Assembly: GCA_963760935.1 (NCBI GenBank) | Contig: CAVXFB010000008.1 | Coordinates: 1,116,001-1,180,000, forward strand | From: CAVXFB01 sp963760935 | Lineage (GTDB): Bacteria > Planctomycetota > Planctomycetia > Pirellulales > Thermoguttaceae | DNA: 64,000 nt | Direction of reading: 5' to 3' | Shown here: piece after piece, positions 19,125-28,641 of the stretch | Layout: every line of letters begins with the position of its first letter | How positions within the stretch are numbered: position 1 is the stretch's first letter | Notes under the pieces: model-generated | What the model saw: the letters and a program-made list of their open reading frames with translations, nothing else | What the model was told of the DNA's origin: nothing | Database searches by the model: none | Position numbers and translations under genes: made by a program

Positions 19125-21398
19125 ATGTCGACGCTGAATGTTGTTCAACCGGGGGGTCTCATATTGCGGTGTCTAGCAACAGCCATGTTCGCGATCGTCT
19201 GGGCCGTCGCGACGATGGCCGCGGCCCAGTCTGCCGACGACTTGCCGCGTCTGCCCGAGACGGAGGTCATTGGCCAGCAGCCGGGCCCTGCGCCGACGGG
19301 GGTGCCGGAATCGTCCGGCAATTTCGGCCTGGGGCAATCGGTCCTCGCCGGCAGCGTCTTCTCCAGTCCGCGAGCAACCGGCTATGTGGCCAATTCATCG
19401 ACTACCGGCACGCTCATCAATGTGCCGAATCTGAGCATTCCCATGACGGTCGACGTGGTCACCGAGCAGTTGCGGCAGGATCAGCAGGCCCTGCAAATCA
19501 ACGATCTGCTGCGCGATATCGGCGGGGCGGTCAAGGTGAACGACCTGCGGCGGCAGGATGCGTTCTTCCTTCGCGGCTTTGAGGTTCGCGCCCGCGACTA
19601 TCGCAAGAACGGCTTCTTAGACCCGACATACACGCCGCGCGATTTTGCCAATGTGGAACGCATCGAAATCCTGAAAGGGCCGGCCTCGATTTTGTATGGC
19701 GCGGGGCAGCCTTCGGGGGCCGTGAACCTCATCACCAAGAAGCCGCTGGATTGTGCGGCCTATGCCGGCGACATGCAATTCGGCAGCTTTGGTCTGGAGC
19801 GTTACACGGTCGATGCCACCGGCCCGATTGGCGACCAGAAGTCGCTCTTGTATCGCATTAACGCGGCCTACGAGGACGACGGCAGTTTCCGCGATTTCGG
19901 TTTCGCCGAGCGGACGTTTGTGGCGCCGTCGCTGGCTTGGGCCATCGACGATGACACCCGACTGACCTGGGAAGGCGAGTATGTGAACGATCGCCGCAGG
20001 TTCGACACGGGGTTGGTCGCCATCAATGGAGACCCGAACGCGTTGCCGATCAACCGCTTCCTCGGCGAGCCGGACAACGACTTTCAGCACTACTTCGACT
20101 ATCGCCAGACGTTGATGCTCACGCACCGCATCAATGAAGATTGGTCTTGGAACTTCGGCGGCTATTCGCTGTTCTATGGCGGACCGGCGTCGGCGACTTA
20201 TCCCGTGGCTCCGGCCACGTTTGTGGGCCCCGACTATTTCTTCCGCGCGCGGCAGAACATCGGCCCTTGGCAGGAGCAATACCATTCGGCCATCGCCAAC
20301 ATCGCGGGCAAGTTCGAGGGCGACGCGGTGACGCACAACGTCGTGCTTGGCACCGAGCAAGGGTGGCTTATCTCCGATCGCTTCCGTGCCGCCCAATCGA
20401 TCCCGTCGGCCGATCCGGCAACTTGGCTGCTGATCAACGCCGCCGATCCCACGTACGGCGTCTTGGATCCGGCCACGCCCTTCGTGTTCGATTCCACGTA
20501 TCGCGAGAACCGGCACGGCGTCTATGTGCAGGACTTGGTGGACATCGGCGAGCACTGGAAGGTGTTGGCGGGCGCTCGCTACGATCACGTTGCCACCGCC
20601 TTTACGCGTGAGATCGCGCTGGACCCATTGTTCGACCAGACGGTATCGACCGACCAAACTTTCGATCACGGCACGCCGCGAGTCGGCATCGTCTATCAGC
20701 CAATCCCCGAGCGATTATCGTACTATGCAATGTACAGCGACTCGTTCGATCCGCCCGGCGGAGGGCCGCGGCTGACGACCGACCCGCTCCAGCCCGAGTT
20801 GGGCCAAATTTGGGAGGGAGGCATCAAGGCCAAGCTGTTCGAGGGCCTGACGGTCACGGCGGCCGGCTTCTACATCACCAAGGAAAACGTGACCGTCGAT
20901 CTGTTCAACGCCCCGTTTTTTGAGACCTCGCAGATCGGCCGGCAGCGGAGCCAGGGATTCGAGTTGGACGCCCTGGGCCAGCTCACCGAGCGGTGGAGCA
21001 TGGTGGGCAACTGGTGCTACGTCGATACTCTGCTGAGCGATCCCAGCAATCCGGCCTTCGATGGGCAGATGGCCCGAGGCGTGCCGCACAACACGATCAA
21101 CGTCTGGAGCCGCTACAATGTGATCCAGGAGGAACAGCGGACGCTCGGCGCCGCGCTGGGCGTCATGTTTGTCGGTGAGCGATTGGGCGACTACATCGCC
21201 CCGCCGGCCGCGCAGTTCTTCCTGCCCGGCTACACCCGCTGGGACGCCGGCCTCTACTATCGCCGTGGTCGTTTGGACACGAGCCTGTACCTGGAAAACC
21301 TCTTCGACACGCGCTACTACACCAGTTCGCTGAGCCAGCTCCAGATCTTCCCCGGCGCGCCATTCAACGTCCGCGCCCAGGTCGGCTACCGGTTCTAG
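19125..21398 (+). CDS. TonB-dependent siderophore receptor
   Basis: The receptor imports ferric siderophores through the outer membrane. With the start at 19125 the protein has 757 residues: a signal peptide ending AAAQ, a plug with FLRGFEVRARDYRKNG, IEILKGPASILYGAGQPSG and AVNLITKKPL, and a barrel ending in VRAQVGYRF, whose terminal Phe is the BAM signal. The plug matches the TonB-siderophore receptor branch (FhuE/FpvA-like). An alternative ATG at 18984 overlaps the tonB stop (ATGA) but adds 47 residues without a signal peptide ahead of the one above. No Fur box could be identified. Confidence 0.9.
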   Translation: MSTLNVVQPGGLILRCLATAMFAIVWAVATMAAAQSADDLPRLPETEVIGQQPGPAPTGVPESSGNFGLGQSVLAGSVFSSPRATGYVANSSTTGTLINVPNLSIPMTVDVVTEQLRQDQQALQINDLLRDIGGAVKVNDLRRQDAFFLRGFEVRARDYRKNGFLDPTYTPRDFANVERIEILKGPASILYGAGQPSGAVNLITKKPLDCAAYAGDMQFGSFGLERYTVDATGPIGDQKSLLYRINAAYEDDGSFRDFGFAERTFVAPSLAWAIDDDTRLTWEGEYVNDRRRFDTGLVAINGDPNALPINRFLGEPDNDFQHYFDYRQTLMLTHRINEDWSWNFGGYSLFYGGPASATYPVAPATFVGPDYFFRARQNIGPWQEQYHSAIANIAGKFEGDAVTHNVVLGTEQGWLISDRFRAAQSIPSADPATWLLINAADPTYGVLDPATPFVFDSTYRENRHGVYVQDLVDIGEHWKVLAGARYDHVATAFTREIALDPLFDQTVSTDQTFDHGTPRVGIVYQPIPERLSYYAMYSDSFDPPGGGPRLTTDPLQPELGQIWEGGIKAKLFEGLTVTAAGFYITKENVTVDLFNAPFFETSQIGRQRSQGFELDALGQLTERWSMVGNWCYVDTLLSDPSNPAFDGQMARGVPHNTINVWSRYNVIQEEQRTLGAALGVMFVGERLGDYIAPPAAQFFLPGYTRWDAGLYYRRGRLDTSLYLENLFDTRYYTSSLSQLQIFPGAPFNVRAQVGYRF

Positions 21399-21430
21399 GA
21401 CGGCTTCCCAACGATTCATGCCACAGCGAC

Positions 21431-21458
21431 AAGCCCACCCGTTGCAACGGGTGGGCTT
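21431..21458 (+). terminator. Perfect 28-bp palindromic rho-independent terminator
   Basis: AAGCCCACCCGTTG is followed directly by its exact reverse complement, giving 14-bp arms with no loop bases, then a T-containing tail (CTTTC). It ends the tonB/receptor transcript 32 bp after the stop. It is also the structural feature next to which the group IIC-like intron is inserted. Confidence 0.85.
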
Positions 21459-21467
21459 TCTAGAGTG

Positions 21468-23467
21468 GTGCGTCAGGCATGACGCGCAGCGTCATACCTG
21501 ACGCTGTCAACCGGGTAGCGAAAGCGAGCCGGGAAGTGACTGGCCGGGTGAGAGTCCCGGCGGAGACCTTAATGACAGGAACTCCTAGCCGAAACGCAAG
21601 GGCGTCCGCCGTGAGGCGGAGTCCGAAGGAAGCGGCAGGCAAACTCCTGGCCCGAAGAACATGAATCGCATACGAGGCGTCGAACCGGTGGGCGAGAGGG
21701 CCAATAGACTCGAAGCCCAACGTCATTCGGACCGGTTCGGCGTATATGCGGCGGGTGTATGGGAGGAAAGTCACGCGCCTTACCCTGAGAGATCTGTCGT
21801 CCTGCCAATGGCTAGGCCCGTCGCAAGGCGGGCCGAAGGGACGACAGAAGTCAGCCGAGGCCATAGTAGTCGCGGGCCGGCGGCCCGCTCGATCGAGACA
21901 CTCGCCCGAAAGGGGAGAAACGGCCGGGGATCGCAAGGCCGCATCGACGTGCCGAAGGGCCGAACAGATTAGACCGAACCGACGCAGAGCATTCGATGCC
22001 TGAACGAGATGCAGACAAGATGGCTGGAAAGCCGGATCGCAACCGGAGGGTAGGCGGCGGAACCGCCGAGAGCACGGTCTGCGCATCAAGCAGGCACGGC
22101 ATGTAATGAGCACGTCGGCGAGAAGACCTTGATGACGATGGAGGAGGTTGTATGCCCTAAGAACATGCTGGCGGCTTACCGGCAGGTGGTTGGCAACAAG
22201 GCGCTCCGGGCGTTGACGGAATCACCGTTGACGACTTGAAGCCCTTGCTCCAAGCCCGCTGGGAGGCCATCCGGGAAGAACTGCTCAGCGGTACGTATCG
22301 TCCCTCGCCGGTTCGGAAGGTGGAAATCCCCAAGCCGGGCGGCAAAGGCGTGCGGATGCTGGGCATTCCGACGGTTCTCGATCGACTGATTCAACAGGCC
22401 CTCAACCAAGTGTTGCAGCGATACTTCGATCCTCGATTTTCGGACCAAAGCTTCGGCTTTCGTCCGAGACGCAGCGCCCATCAAGCGATTGATCGGGCGC
22501 GGGAGTACATCGAGGCCGGGCATCGCTGGGTGGTGGACATGGATCTGGAGAAGTTCTTCGATCGGGTCAACCATGACATCTTGATGTCGCGGATGGCTCG
22601 GCACATCGAAGACAAACGCATCCTTCGTCTGATCCGCCGCTACTTGCAGGCGGGCATGATGGAAGATGGACTGGTGACGCAACGCACGGAAGGGACGCCG
22701 CAAGGCGGCCCGCTCTCGCCGCTGCTGAGCAACATCCTGCTCGACGAGTTGGATAGCGAGCTTCAGCGGCGTGGGCACCGATTCGTCCGATACGCCGACG
22801 ATTGCAACATCTATGTGCGGTCGAAAGCGGCGGGCGAACGCGTTTTGTCGTCGGTCGAGCGATTCCTTCGGGAACGTTTGCGTTTGAAGGTCAATCGAGA
22901 GAAGAGTGCGGTGGACCGGCCCTGGAACCGCAAGTTCCTGGGCTATACGGTGACGCCGCATCGCCAACCAAAGCTGAAGGTGTCGCCTCAGTCGGTGAAA
23001 CGATTGAAGGAGAAACTTCGGACGATTTTCCGGCGTGGTCGAGGGCGTAGCCTTCGTCGCGTGTTGGAGGAATTGCGTCCAGTGCTTCGCGGTTGGGTGT
23101 CGTACTACCGGAAATCGCAGATTCGGATCACGTTCGAGGAACTGGACCAGTGGATTCGCCGGAAACTGCGGGCCATTCTTTGGCGGCAGTGGAAGCGAAA
23201 CTGGACTCGCGCCCGCGAACTGATGCGACGCGGACTGGACCACGCCCGAGCGTGGACTTCCGCGACCAACGGGCATGGCCCTTGGTGGAATGCCGGCGCA
23301 AGCCACATGAACCAAGCGGTCCCGACCCGTTATCTGCACCAGCTCGGTCTGGTGAGCCTTATTACCGAGTCACAGCGTTTTAAGCGTTTAATCTGAACCG
23401 CCGTGTACGGAACCGTACGCACGGTCGTGTGGGAGGACGGGGGCGGCAACGCCCCCTCCTACCCGAT
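21468..23467 (+). mobile_element. Group IIC-like intron with maturase
   Basis: The intron is a ~2.0-kb self-splicing ribozyme and retroelement. The 5' end is GTGCG (21468), the group II consensus. The 3' part has a domain V hairpin at ~23398-23431: CCGTGTACG, a GAAC loop, then CGTA-CG-CACGG with the standard two-base bulge. CGC at 23399-23401 occupies the catalytic-triad position, as in class IIC; other classes have AGC. A domain VI hairpin follows, and CTACCCGAT at 23459-23467 is a typical 3' end. It lies 9 bp behind a terminator hairpin, the known IIC target, and encodes an endonuclease-less maturase. Boundaries are good to a few bases. Confidence 0.85.
22132..23396 (+). CDS. ltrA: Group II intron reverse transcriptase/maturase, one frame break
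   Basis: The ~421-residue protein helps its intron splice and retro-transpose. The N-terminus begins with MTMEEVVCPKNMLAAYRQVV. A -1 shift near 22202 (one G lost after AACAAG) is needed to continue into GAPGVDGITVDDLKP. The RT domain contains GIPTVLDRLIQQA, QSFGFRPRRSAHQA, TPQGGPLSPLLSN and the catalytic YADD (about residue 224). The maturase X domain starts near 320 and the protein ends without an HNH endonuclease. This architecture fits class C. The frame break may be real inactivation or a sequencing error; it removes a G from a G run, which favours error. Confidence 0.88.
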
Positions 23468-23544
23468 GTAAGTCTTTCCTAGAGAATGCACAAGAATCTC
23501 GCCTGCGAACCCGGCTACTCATCGGCGAAAAAAAACCGCACCAC

Positions 23545-24580
23545 TTACACACTGAACCGAATAAACAAAATGTCATCGTCCTTGATGACGTAATCCTTCG
23601 GTTCTTGACGGACCAGGTGCTGAGCCTTGATCTCGCGCTCGCTGCCTAGGCGAACCAAATCGCTGACGGTCATCACTTCGGCGCGGATGAAACCGCGAGC
23701 AAGGTCGGTGTGGATGCCGTCGGCGGCCTCCAGGGCGGTGCCATCCTTTCGCAGGAGCCAAGTGCGGACCTCTTTCTCGCCGGCGGTGAAGAAGACCATC
23801 TGCGCAGAAGTCTTCAGCAGCGTGCGGATCAAGTGATCTCGGTCGGTTCCGACCAGCCCCATCTCCTGCTCGAACTCGGCCCGATCCTCCGGCGTCATTT
23901 TGGCCAGTTCCAATTCCAAGCCGGCCGGCACGGCCATCACCTGGACGTCGGGCGTGCTCGAGCGCGGTGAACCGCTCGGGGTTGGCTTCGTCGTCGGCCG
24001 TGTTGACAATCACCAGACGTGGCTTCTCGCTCAACAGTCGGAACGAGCGAGTGACCTTCTGCTGCTCCTCGGTCATGTGCGATTCACGCAGCGGCTTGCC
24101 CGACTCCATGGCCGCGAGCACAATTTTCAGCGTCGCGTGCTCGTGCTCGACCTGCTGATGCTCGAGACGCGGCAGCGGCTTCTTGAGCGAGTCTTCAACG
24201 CGCTGGAGACGATTGGCGACGATTTCCATATCGGCCAGCACGAGGTCTTCGTCGAACGAGCGGAGGTCGGCGGCCGCGTCGGCGCCGGTGAAGCCGGCCA
24301 CGACGAGCACCAAGCAGCCGGCCTCGCGGATCATCGCCATTCGGGCGGCGTTGCCTTCGTGCGTCCGGCTGAGGCCCGGCGTATCGACCAATTCGATGGC
24401 CGCCATGGTGATCTTTTTGGGGTGATAGATCTGGCAGAGCTGTTCGATCCGCGGATCCGGGATCGGCGCCATGGCGCTTTGCCCGGTATGCGCCATGGCC
24501 GGATCGGGCGCTACGCCCGTCAGCCAATGGAACAAAGTGCTCTTGCCCGATCCCTGATAACCGACCAGACCGATTTTCAC
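23545..24580 (-). CDS. ychF: YchF-like GTPase/ATPase with DUF933/TGS domain, one frame break
   Basis: This OBG-family P-loop protein has ~345 residues. The G1 motif is GYQGSGKST (7-15), G3 is DTPG, and the G4 position reads NTAD instead of NKxD, as expected for the ATP-preferring YchF group. A coiled segment follows (about 125-175). The C-terminal TGS-like DUF933 domain contains GIHTDLARGFIRAEV and YVIKDDDILFIRFSV. The break near 23955 needs a +1 shift between ALEHA and PDVQVMAV. Family members bind ribosomes; the role here is unproven. It stands behind the intron on the opposite strand. Confidence 0.88.
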
Positions 24581-24739
24581 GCGTTCACCCTCGATTAGAT
24601 TTGAATTGGGAATGGACAGGATTTACAAGATTGACAAGATAACTTTCACGCCGGTGTATCGCTGACGCCCGCTAGACAAGCTTCACGCATCATTGCCTGT
24701 GCTCAATCCGAATCCTGTTAATCGTGTAAATCCTGTCGA

Positions 24740-27103
24740 TTACCTGCTTTTGCTCCGCTTTTGACTCGCCTTGCGGCTCAATTCGTCCAGTGCATGTTCT
24801 ACCGCTTGGGACTGACGATTGTCTAGTCCCTCATGGCCGAAGCGAACCCGGTAGAAAGCATCGACGATCAGCTCAGGCAGCGACGTGGCGTCCGTATGAG
24901 GGTCGAAACCCGCGAGGCGCGCGGCCGCGACCGCGGCGAATTGACGCTGCGTTTGGCCGGCGGCGCGAACGAGGCCTTGCCGGCTCAAGAGCGTTTCAAA
25001 GCGGCGGTAGAACTCGACGTCGCTGCGGCGCGCCGAGGCGCGGCTGGTGTGGCTACCGGTCCAATGCGTTCGCAAGCGGCGGATCGTCCACCACAAGAGC
25101 CACGCAGTGCCCACAAAAATGGCTGCGGTCAGGATTGTCACGGCCGCCATGGCGAACCAGCCAGCCGCGCTGCTAAGCTGCTCGAGGTGGAACACGGCCA
25201 GCGCGGCGGTAAACATCGCCCGCCATCGTGCGAGGTCGGTCACTTCGCGCCATGCGGTTTGCAGTGCCCGGGTGATGGGTTGATAGATGGCGTCGCGCTG
25301 ACGCTGGAAATCGAGTTCGACGACGTAGTTCGACCAGCCGGAATCGAGCCAATCGAGCCCGCGGCGCAGTGGGCCGAGCAGCGTCGATTGCTTGTCCGGC
25401 CCCGCGCCGGCGGGCGTGGGGTCGAGCCGCAGCCAGCCCCCTTCCTCACGCCAATGCCAGTAGTCGTCGCCGTGCGTCAGCGCCGGCGGGATTTGATGAG
25501 GGCGAAGATATGCCTCGACCCAGGTGTGGGCGTGCAATTGGCGCACCTGATAGTAGCCGCCGGGCGCGTTCCATTCGTCGCACTTGTAGCCGACTATCAT
25601 TCGAGCCGGAATGTTCTGACTGCGGAGCATGAGCGTCAGAGCCGTGGCGAAGTACTCGCAATGTCCCCGCGGATGCTCGGTCACGAAATCTTCGATGGGA
25701 TCGATGTCGCCGTTGCGCTCCTGACCGACCAAGCTGTATTGAAATTGCCCAGACATGGCAAGTTTCCGCTCCAAGTAGCGGGCGCGGCCTAGGCGGTCGT
25801 CTTCGGGCAGTTTTGACTCGGCGATCCAGCGCCGGGCCAGTTCCACCAGGTGTGGCAGGCTCGTTGCACCGTCGCCGCCGGGCAATTGCCGTGCGCTGCG
25901 CGTGGAGACCTTCGGGCCCGACGGTGTTAGCGGCTTCTGCACTCCACCGACGATGGCAGTCGTTCCCAGCCGGTAGCCAAACTCTCGCCCGCAGAGCTGC
26001 TCGGCCCGAAGCAGCCGCTGCCGGGTATAATCGAAGGCGATGTCCTCAGTCGAGCGGAGCGCCACAAACGGCGCGATGTAGAACAACTCATCGCGATCCA
26101 AAGGCTCGATCGTGATTTCCTGGATCACAAGATCGCGATTCGGCAGCGTCGCGGCCCCTGAAAGCATTTGGACGCGGGCATCCCACACAGGCATCCCCGT
26201 CTGCCACTGTCCCCGCTCATACGTCATTAGAATCGCGCCCTGCAAGTAGATTTCGCCGGGCCGCGTCGAGATGTCGTGATGCGATGAATCGAGGAGCCGC
26301 ACCCGCATCACTTTTTCACGGCTTTCGATAATTTGGCCCAACTCGCCGAGGGTGACGCTGTCGGAGAAGCCAACCAGCGGCTGCTGATTGGCGGCGACGC
26401 CCCGCCACGTGACCGCGCTGGAGCGCGGTAGTGCGAGGAACAACACCAGCGTAATGCCGAGTGCCAAAAGTCCCATGCGACCCAGCCGAACCAAGAGCGG
26501 CATGCCGGTGCCCGCGTGGCTGCTGCCGCCGGGCAGCGCCACCAGGGTGGCTGCCTGCAAAGCCAAGGGCCAACGGGACCGGGCTGTTGGTCGGCTTCGA
26601 CCGACGGCGCCCAACTCGACCGGCCGCGGGCGGTAGCGATCCCACTGCTGATACAAGAGCAACAAGGTCATTGCGGAAAAGCCTACGAACATGTAGCTGG
26701 CCAGCAACACGCCGAATAGGACGCCTTGGTTGAACAATGTCGCGACGACGACTTGCAACAGGCTCAGGATCACTAGCAGCCAGTAGGTCCGCTGGTCCTT
26801 TTTCTGAAACAGCAGAATGATTTGGAGATAAATCACAAACCAGGCGAGGCCGAGTGTTTGCAGTTCGGTTCCGAGCACCAGGATTTCTCGCAGCGAAACG
26901 AGCGCCGCCAAGAGCATCAGCACATTGGCCGTGCGGCGGCCGATTTGGAACCATTGTCTGATATCGGTGATCCAGATCGAAGTGGCCGCGGCCACAGCGA
27001 CCAGCAGCGCGGGGGTCTCGGTTCGCTGTCCCATGCCCAGCAGCATGGCCCCGAAGGTGGCCAGTACCGCCATGTTGATTTGCAGTAGGCGCTCGAGGTA
27101 CAT
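24740..27103 (-). CDS. TgpA-like membrane protein with transglutaminase domain
   Basis: The 787-residue protein has an N-terminal block of about five to six membrane helices (residues ~8-235, DUF3488/TgpA_N). A periplasmic region then leads to a transglutaminase-like domain: RGHCEYFATALTLML carries the catalytic Cys (about 475), LHAHTWVEAY the His, and the following WLRLDPTPAG the Asp. One more membrane helix (about 640-665) and a cytoplasmic tail follow. The pattern matches TgpA, an envelope protein required for viability in Pseudomonas. It is preceded by a DUF58 gene, the classic companion; MoxR ATPase is not in the window. Confidence 0.88.
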   Translation of the reverse strand: MYLERLLQINMAVLATFGAMLLGMGQRTETPALLVAVAAATSIWITDIRQWFQIGRRTANVLMLLAALVSLREILVLGTELQTLGLAWFVIYLQIILLFQKKDQRTYWLLVILSLLQVVVATLFNQGVLFGVLLASYMFVGFSAMTLLLLYQQWDRYRPRPVELGAVGRSRPTARSRWPLALQAATLVALPGGSSHAGTGMPLLVRLGRMGLLALGITLVLFLALPRSSAVTWRGVAANQQPLVGFSDSVTLGELGQIIESREKVMRVRLLDSSHHDISTRPGEIYLQGAILMTYERGQWQTGMPVWDARVQMLSGAATLPNRDLVIQEITIEPLDRDELFYIAPFVALRSTEDIAFDYTRQRLLRAEQLCGREFGYRLGTTAIVGGVQKPLTPSGPKVSTRSARQLPGGDGATSLPHLVELARRWIAESKLPEDDRLGRARYLERKLAMSGQFQYSLVGQERNGDIDPIEDFVTEHPRGHCEYFATALTLMLRSQNIPARMIVGYKCDEWNAPGGYYQVRQLHAHTWVEAYLRPHQIPPALTHGDDYWHWREEGGWLRLDPTPAGAGPDKQSTLLGPLRRGLDWLDSGWSNYVVELDFQRQRDAIYQPITRALQTAWREVTDLARWRAMFTAALAVFHLEQLSSAAGWFAMAAVTILTAAIFVGTAWLLWWTIRRLRTHWTGSHTSRASARRSDVEFYRRFETLLSRQGLVRAAGQTQRQFAAVAAARLAGFDPHTDATSLPELIVDAFYRVRFGHEGLDNRQSQAVEHALDELSRKASQKRSKSR

Positions 27104-27153
27104 GGGCGACGAGGGATTAGGGAACGGGGATTGGAACTCCCGATCCCACGGGT

Positions 27154-28353
27154 TTACTCAGCTCGGAATAGCTCGCTCAGGTTTTCATTTGACGTGTCGA
27201 TGCTATGGATGTGGCGCATGCGCTCGCGCAGGAGCGGATCGGACCACACTGCGGCGAATCGTTTGGTGTCGTTGAAATCGACTGGCCGCGTGCTGGCGAC
27301 GACGATATCTGTGCCGGCAGGTATGTGTCGTACGGCTTCGTCCAACAAGGCAGGAAGCGCATCGCCAGCTTGTGCCTCGACAACGGCAAGGCGCTCCATC
27401 AGGCTTTGCAGCAGGGCCGACGAACTGGCGCCTCCCGAACATTCTGGTCGATCGTTGTTCAAAGCCAAGTAGACGCTTCCGCCCCCTTTGCGACACAAGT
27501 CAGTAACAAGCGTGGCGGCCAGACTCACGGCGAGTTCCACGTTTTCGACATGTTCGGGCGATGGCGTAGGTGGTTGCCAAAGATCGAGCACAACTGCCAC
27601 GTCGTTGTTTCGAGGCCGCTCGAACTGCCGCACTACCGGTTTGCCGAGCCGGGCCGAAGTGCGCCAGTGAATCAAGCGCTGTGCATCGCCGTTGTGCCAT
27701 TCGCGGAGCCCATAGAAATCGCCGTCGTTGCCGGGACGGGCACGTTGGCGGTCGGCGCCGGCGAATGCCTCGAGTCGACGCGTCGCCCAGCCCGCGCTCA
27801 ATCGTCCAAGCCGGGGCAGGACGATTAACGACTCGGTTTGCCCCACGGTCGTTGCTCGCGAGAACAGCCCGAAGGGAAATCGCGTTGAGAGCCGCGATGG
27901 ACCAAGTAGGTAGCGGCCGCGCGCTGGCAACCGGCCACGGTAGCCGCCGTTGCACGATCGACCGGCAGACACATAGGGGAACAGCACGTGGACGGATAGC
28001 GGGCCTTCTCGATCCGCGCCGGCTGTCACACTCGTCACGCGGCTGATTTCCTGCTCGACCACGACGGCCCACGCGCCGAGCCGCCGCCGGGTGTTGCTGA
28101 GACGGAGGCGGACCGACAACTGGTCACCGGCCGAGAGCATGAGCGGCAGTTTGCGATCGACGCGCAACCCGCGCAGATTGGCCGACACCGCTTGCCAGTT
28201 CAACAGGGCCGACCCTAGCAACATGCCAGCCAGCAGGAGCAGGAGGTTCACCTCCTTGAACACGGCGCCGCCGAGGACCACTGCCGTGATCAAGAGATAG
28301 TACCAACCTTCACGGCGGATGGCAGTATGGCGGCTCGGCACAAAACGGTTCAT
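27154..28353 (-). CDS. DUF58 domain protein
   Basis: The protein has ~399 residues: two hydrophobic segments near the N-terminus (about 17-55) and a cytoplasmic vWA-like DUF58 domain. The DUF58 signature is FYGLREWHNGDAQRLIHW followed by TSARLGKPVVRQFE. The start is uncertain: I use the ATG at 28353, while in-frame ATGs at 28395 and 28470 would lengthen the N-terminus. It is 50 bp upstream of the TgpA-like gene, matching the common DUF58-TgpA operon. Function is likely linked to envelope proteins and MoxR-type ATPases. Confidence 0.82.
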   Translation of the reverse strand: MNRFVPSRHTAIRREGWYYLLITAVVLGGAVFKEVNLLLLLAGMLLGSALLNWQAVSANLRGLRVDRKLPLMLSAGDQLSVRLRLSNTRRRLGAWAVVVEQEISRVTSVTAGADREGPLSVHVLFPYVSAGRSCNGGYRGRLPARGRYLLGPSRLSTRFPFGLFSRATTVGQTESLIVLPRLGRLSAGWATRRLEAFAGADRQRARPGNDGDFYGLREWHNGDAQRLIHWRTSARLGKPVVRQFERPRNNDVAVVLDLWQPPTPSPEHVENVELAVSLAATLVTDLCRKGGGSVYLALNNDRPECSGGASSSALLQSLMERLAVVEAQAGDALPALLDEAVRHIPAGTDIVVASTRPVDFNDTKRFAAVWSDPLLRERMRHIHSIDTSNENLSELFRAE

Positions 28354-28641
28354 CCTATCAGTAGTGCCAAAGGCTCCCGCATTGATGGGTTTCATATTGG
28401 CGTGGCTGCGGCGAAAGTACGCGATCAGGGCACGGGCGTCAACAGTGGCCCAATTGCCTTGTCGCGGCATGCCCCCTATTATACGGTCTGATCTTGCATC
28501 CGAATATCAGCCGGTATAGGCTGCCGTGATGAGCGTTTGGCCATACCGGGCGTAGCGACGGATCGCGCTAAATTGCAACACGCGTCAAAATGCTTCGCGG
28601 CGCTCGTCATGACAGCCTACGAGCTGCGAGGAGGAACAACC

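Noticed and set aside
21460..22113. Long minus-strand open frame over the intron 5' domain
   Set aside because: It overlaps structured ribozyme RNA and has Arg/Ser/Pro-rich composition typical of antisense reads.
22176..23339. Minus-strand open frame opposite the maturase
   Set aside because: It is antisense to the YADD-bearing RT frame.
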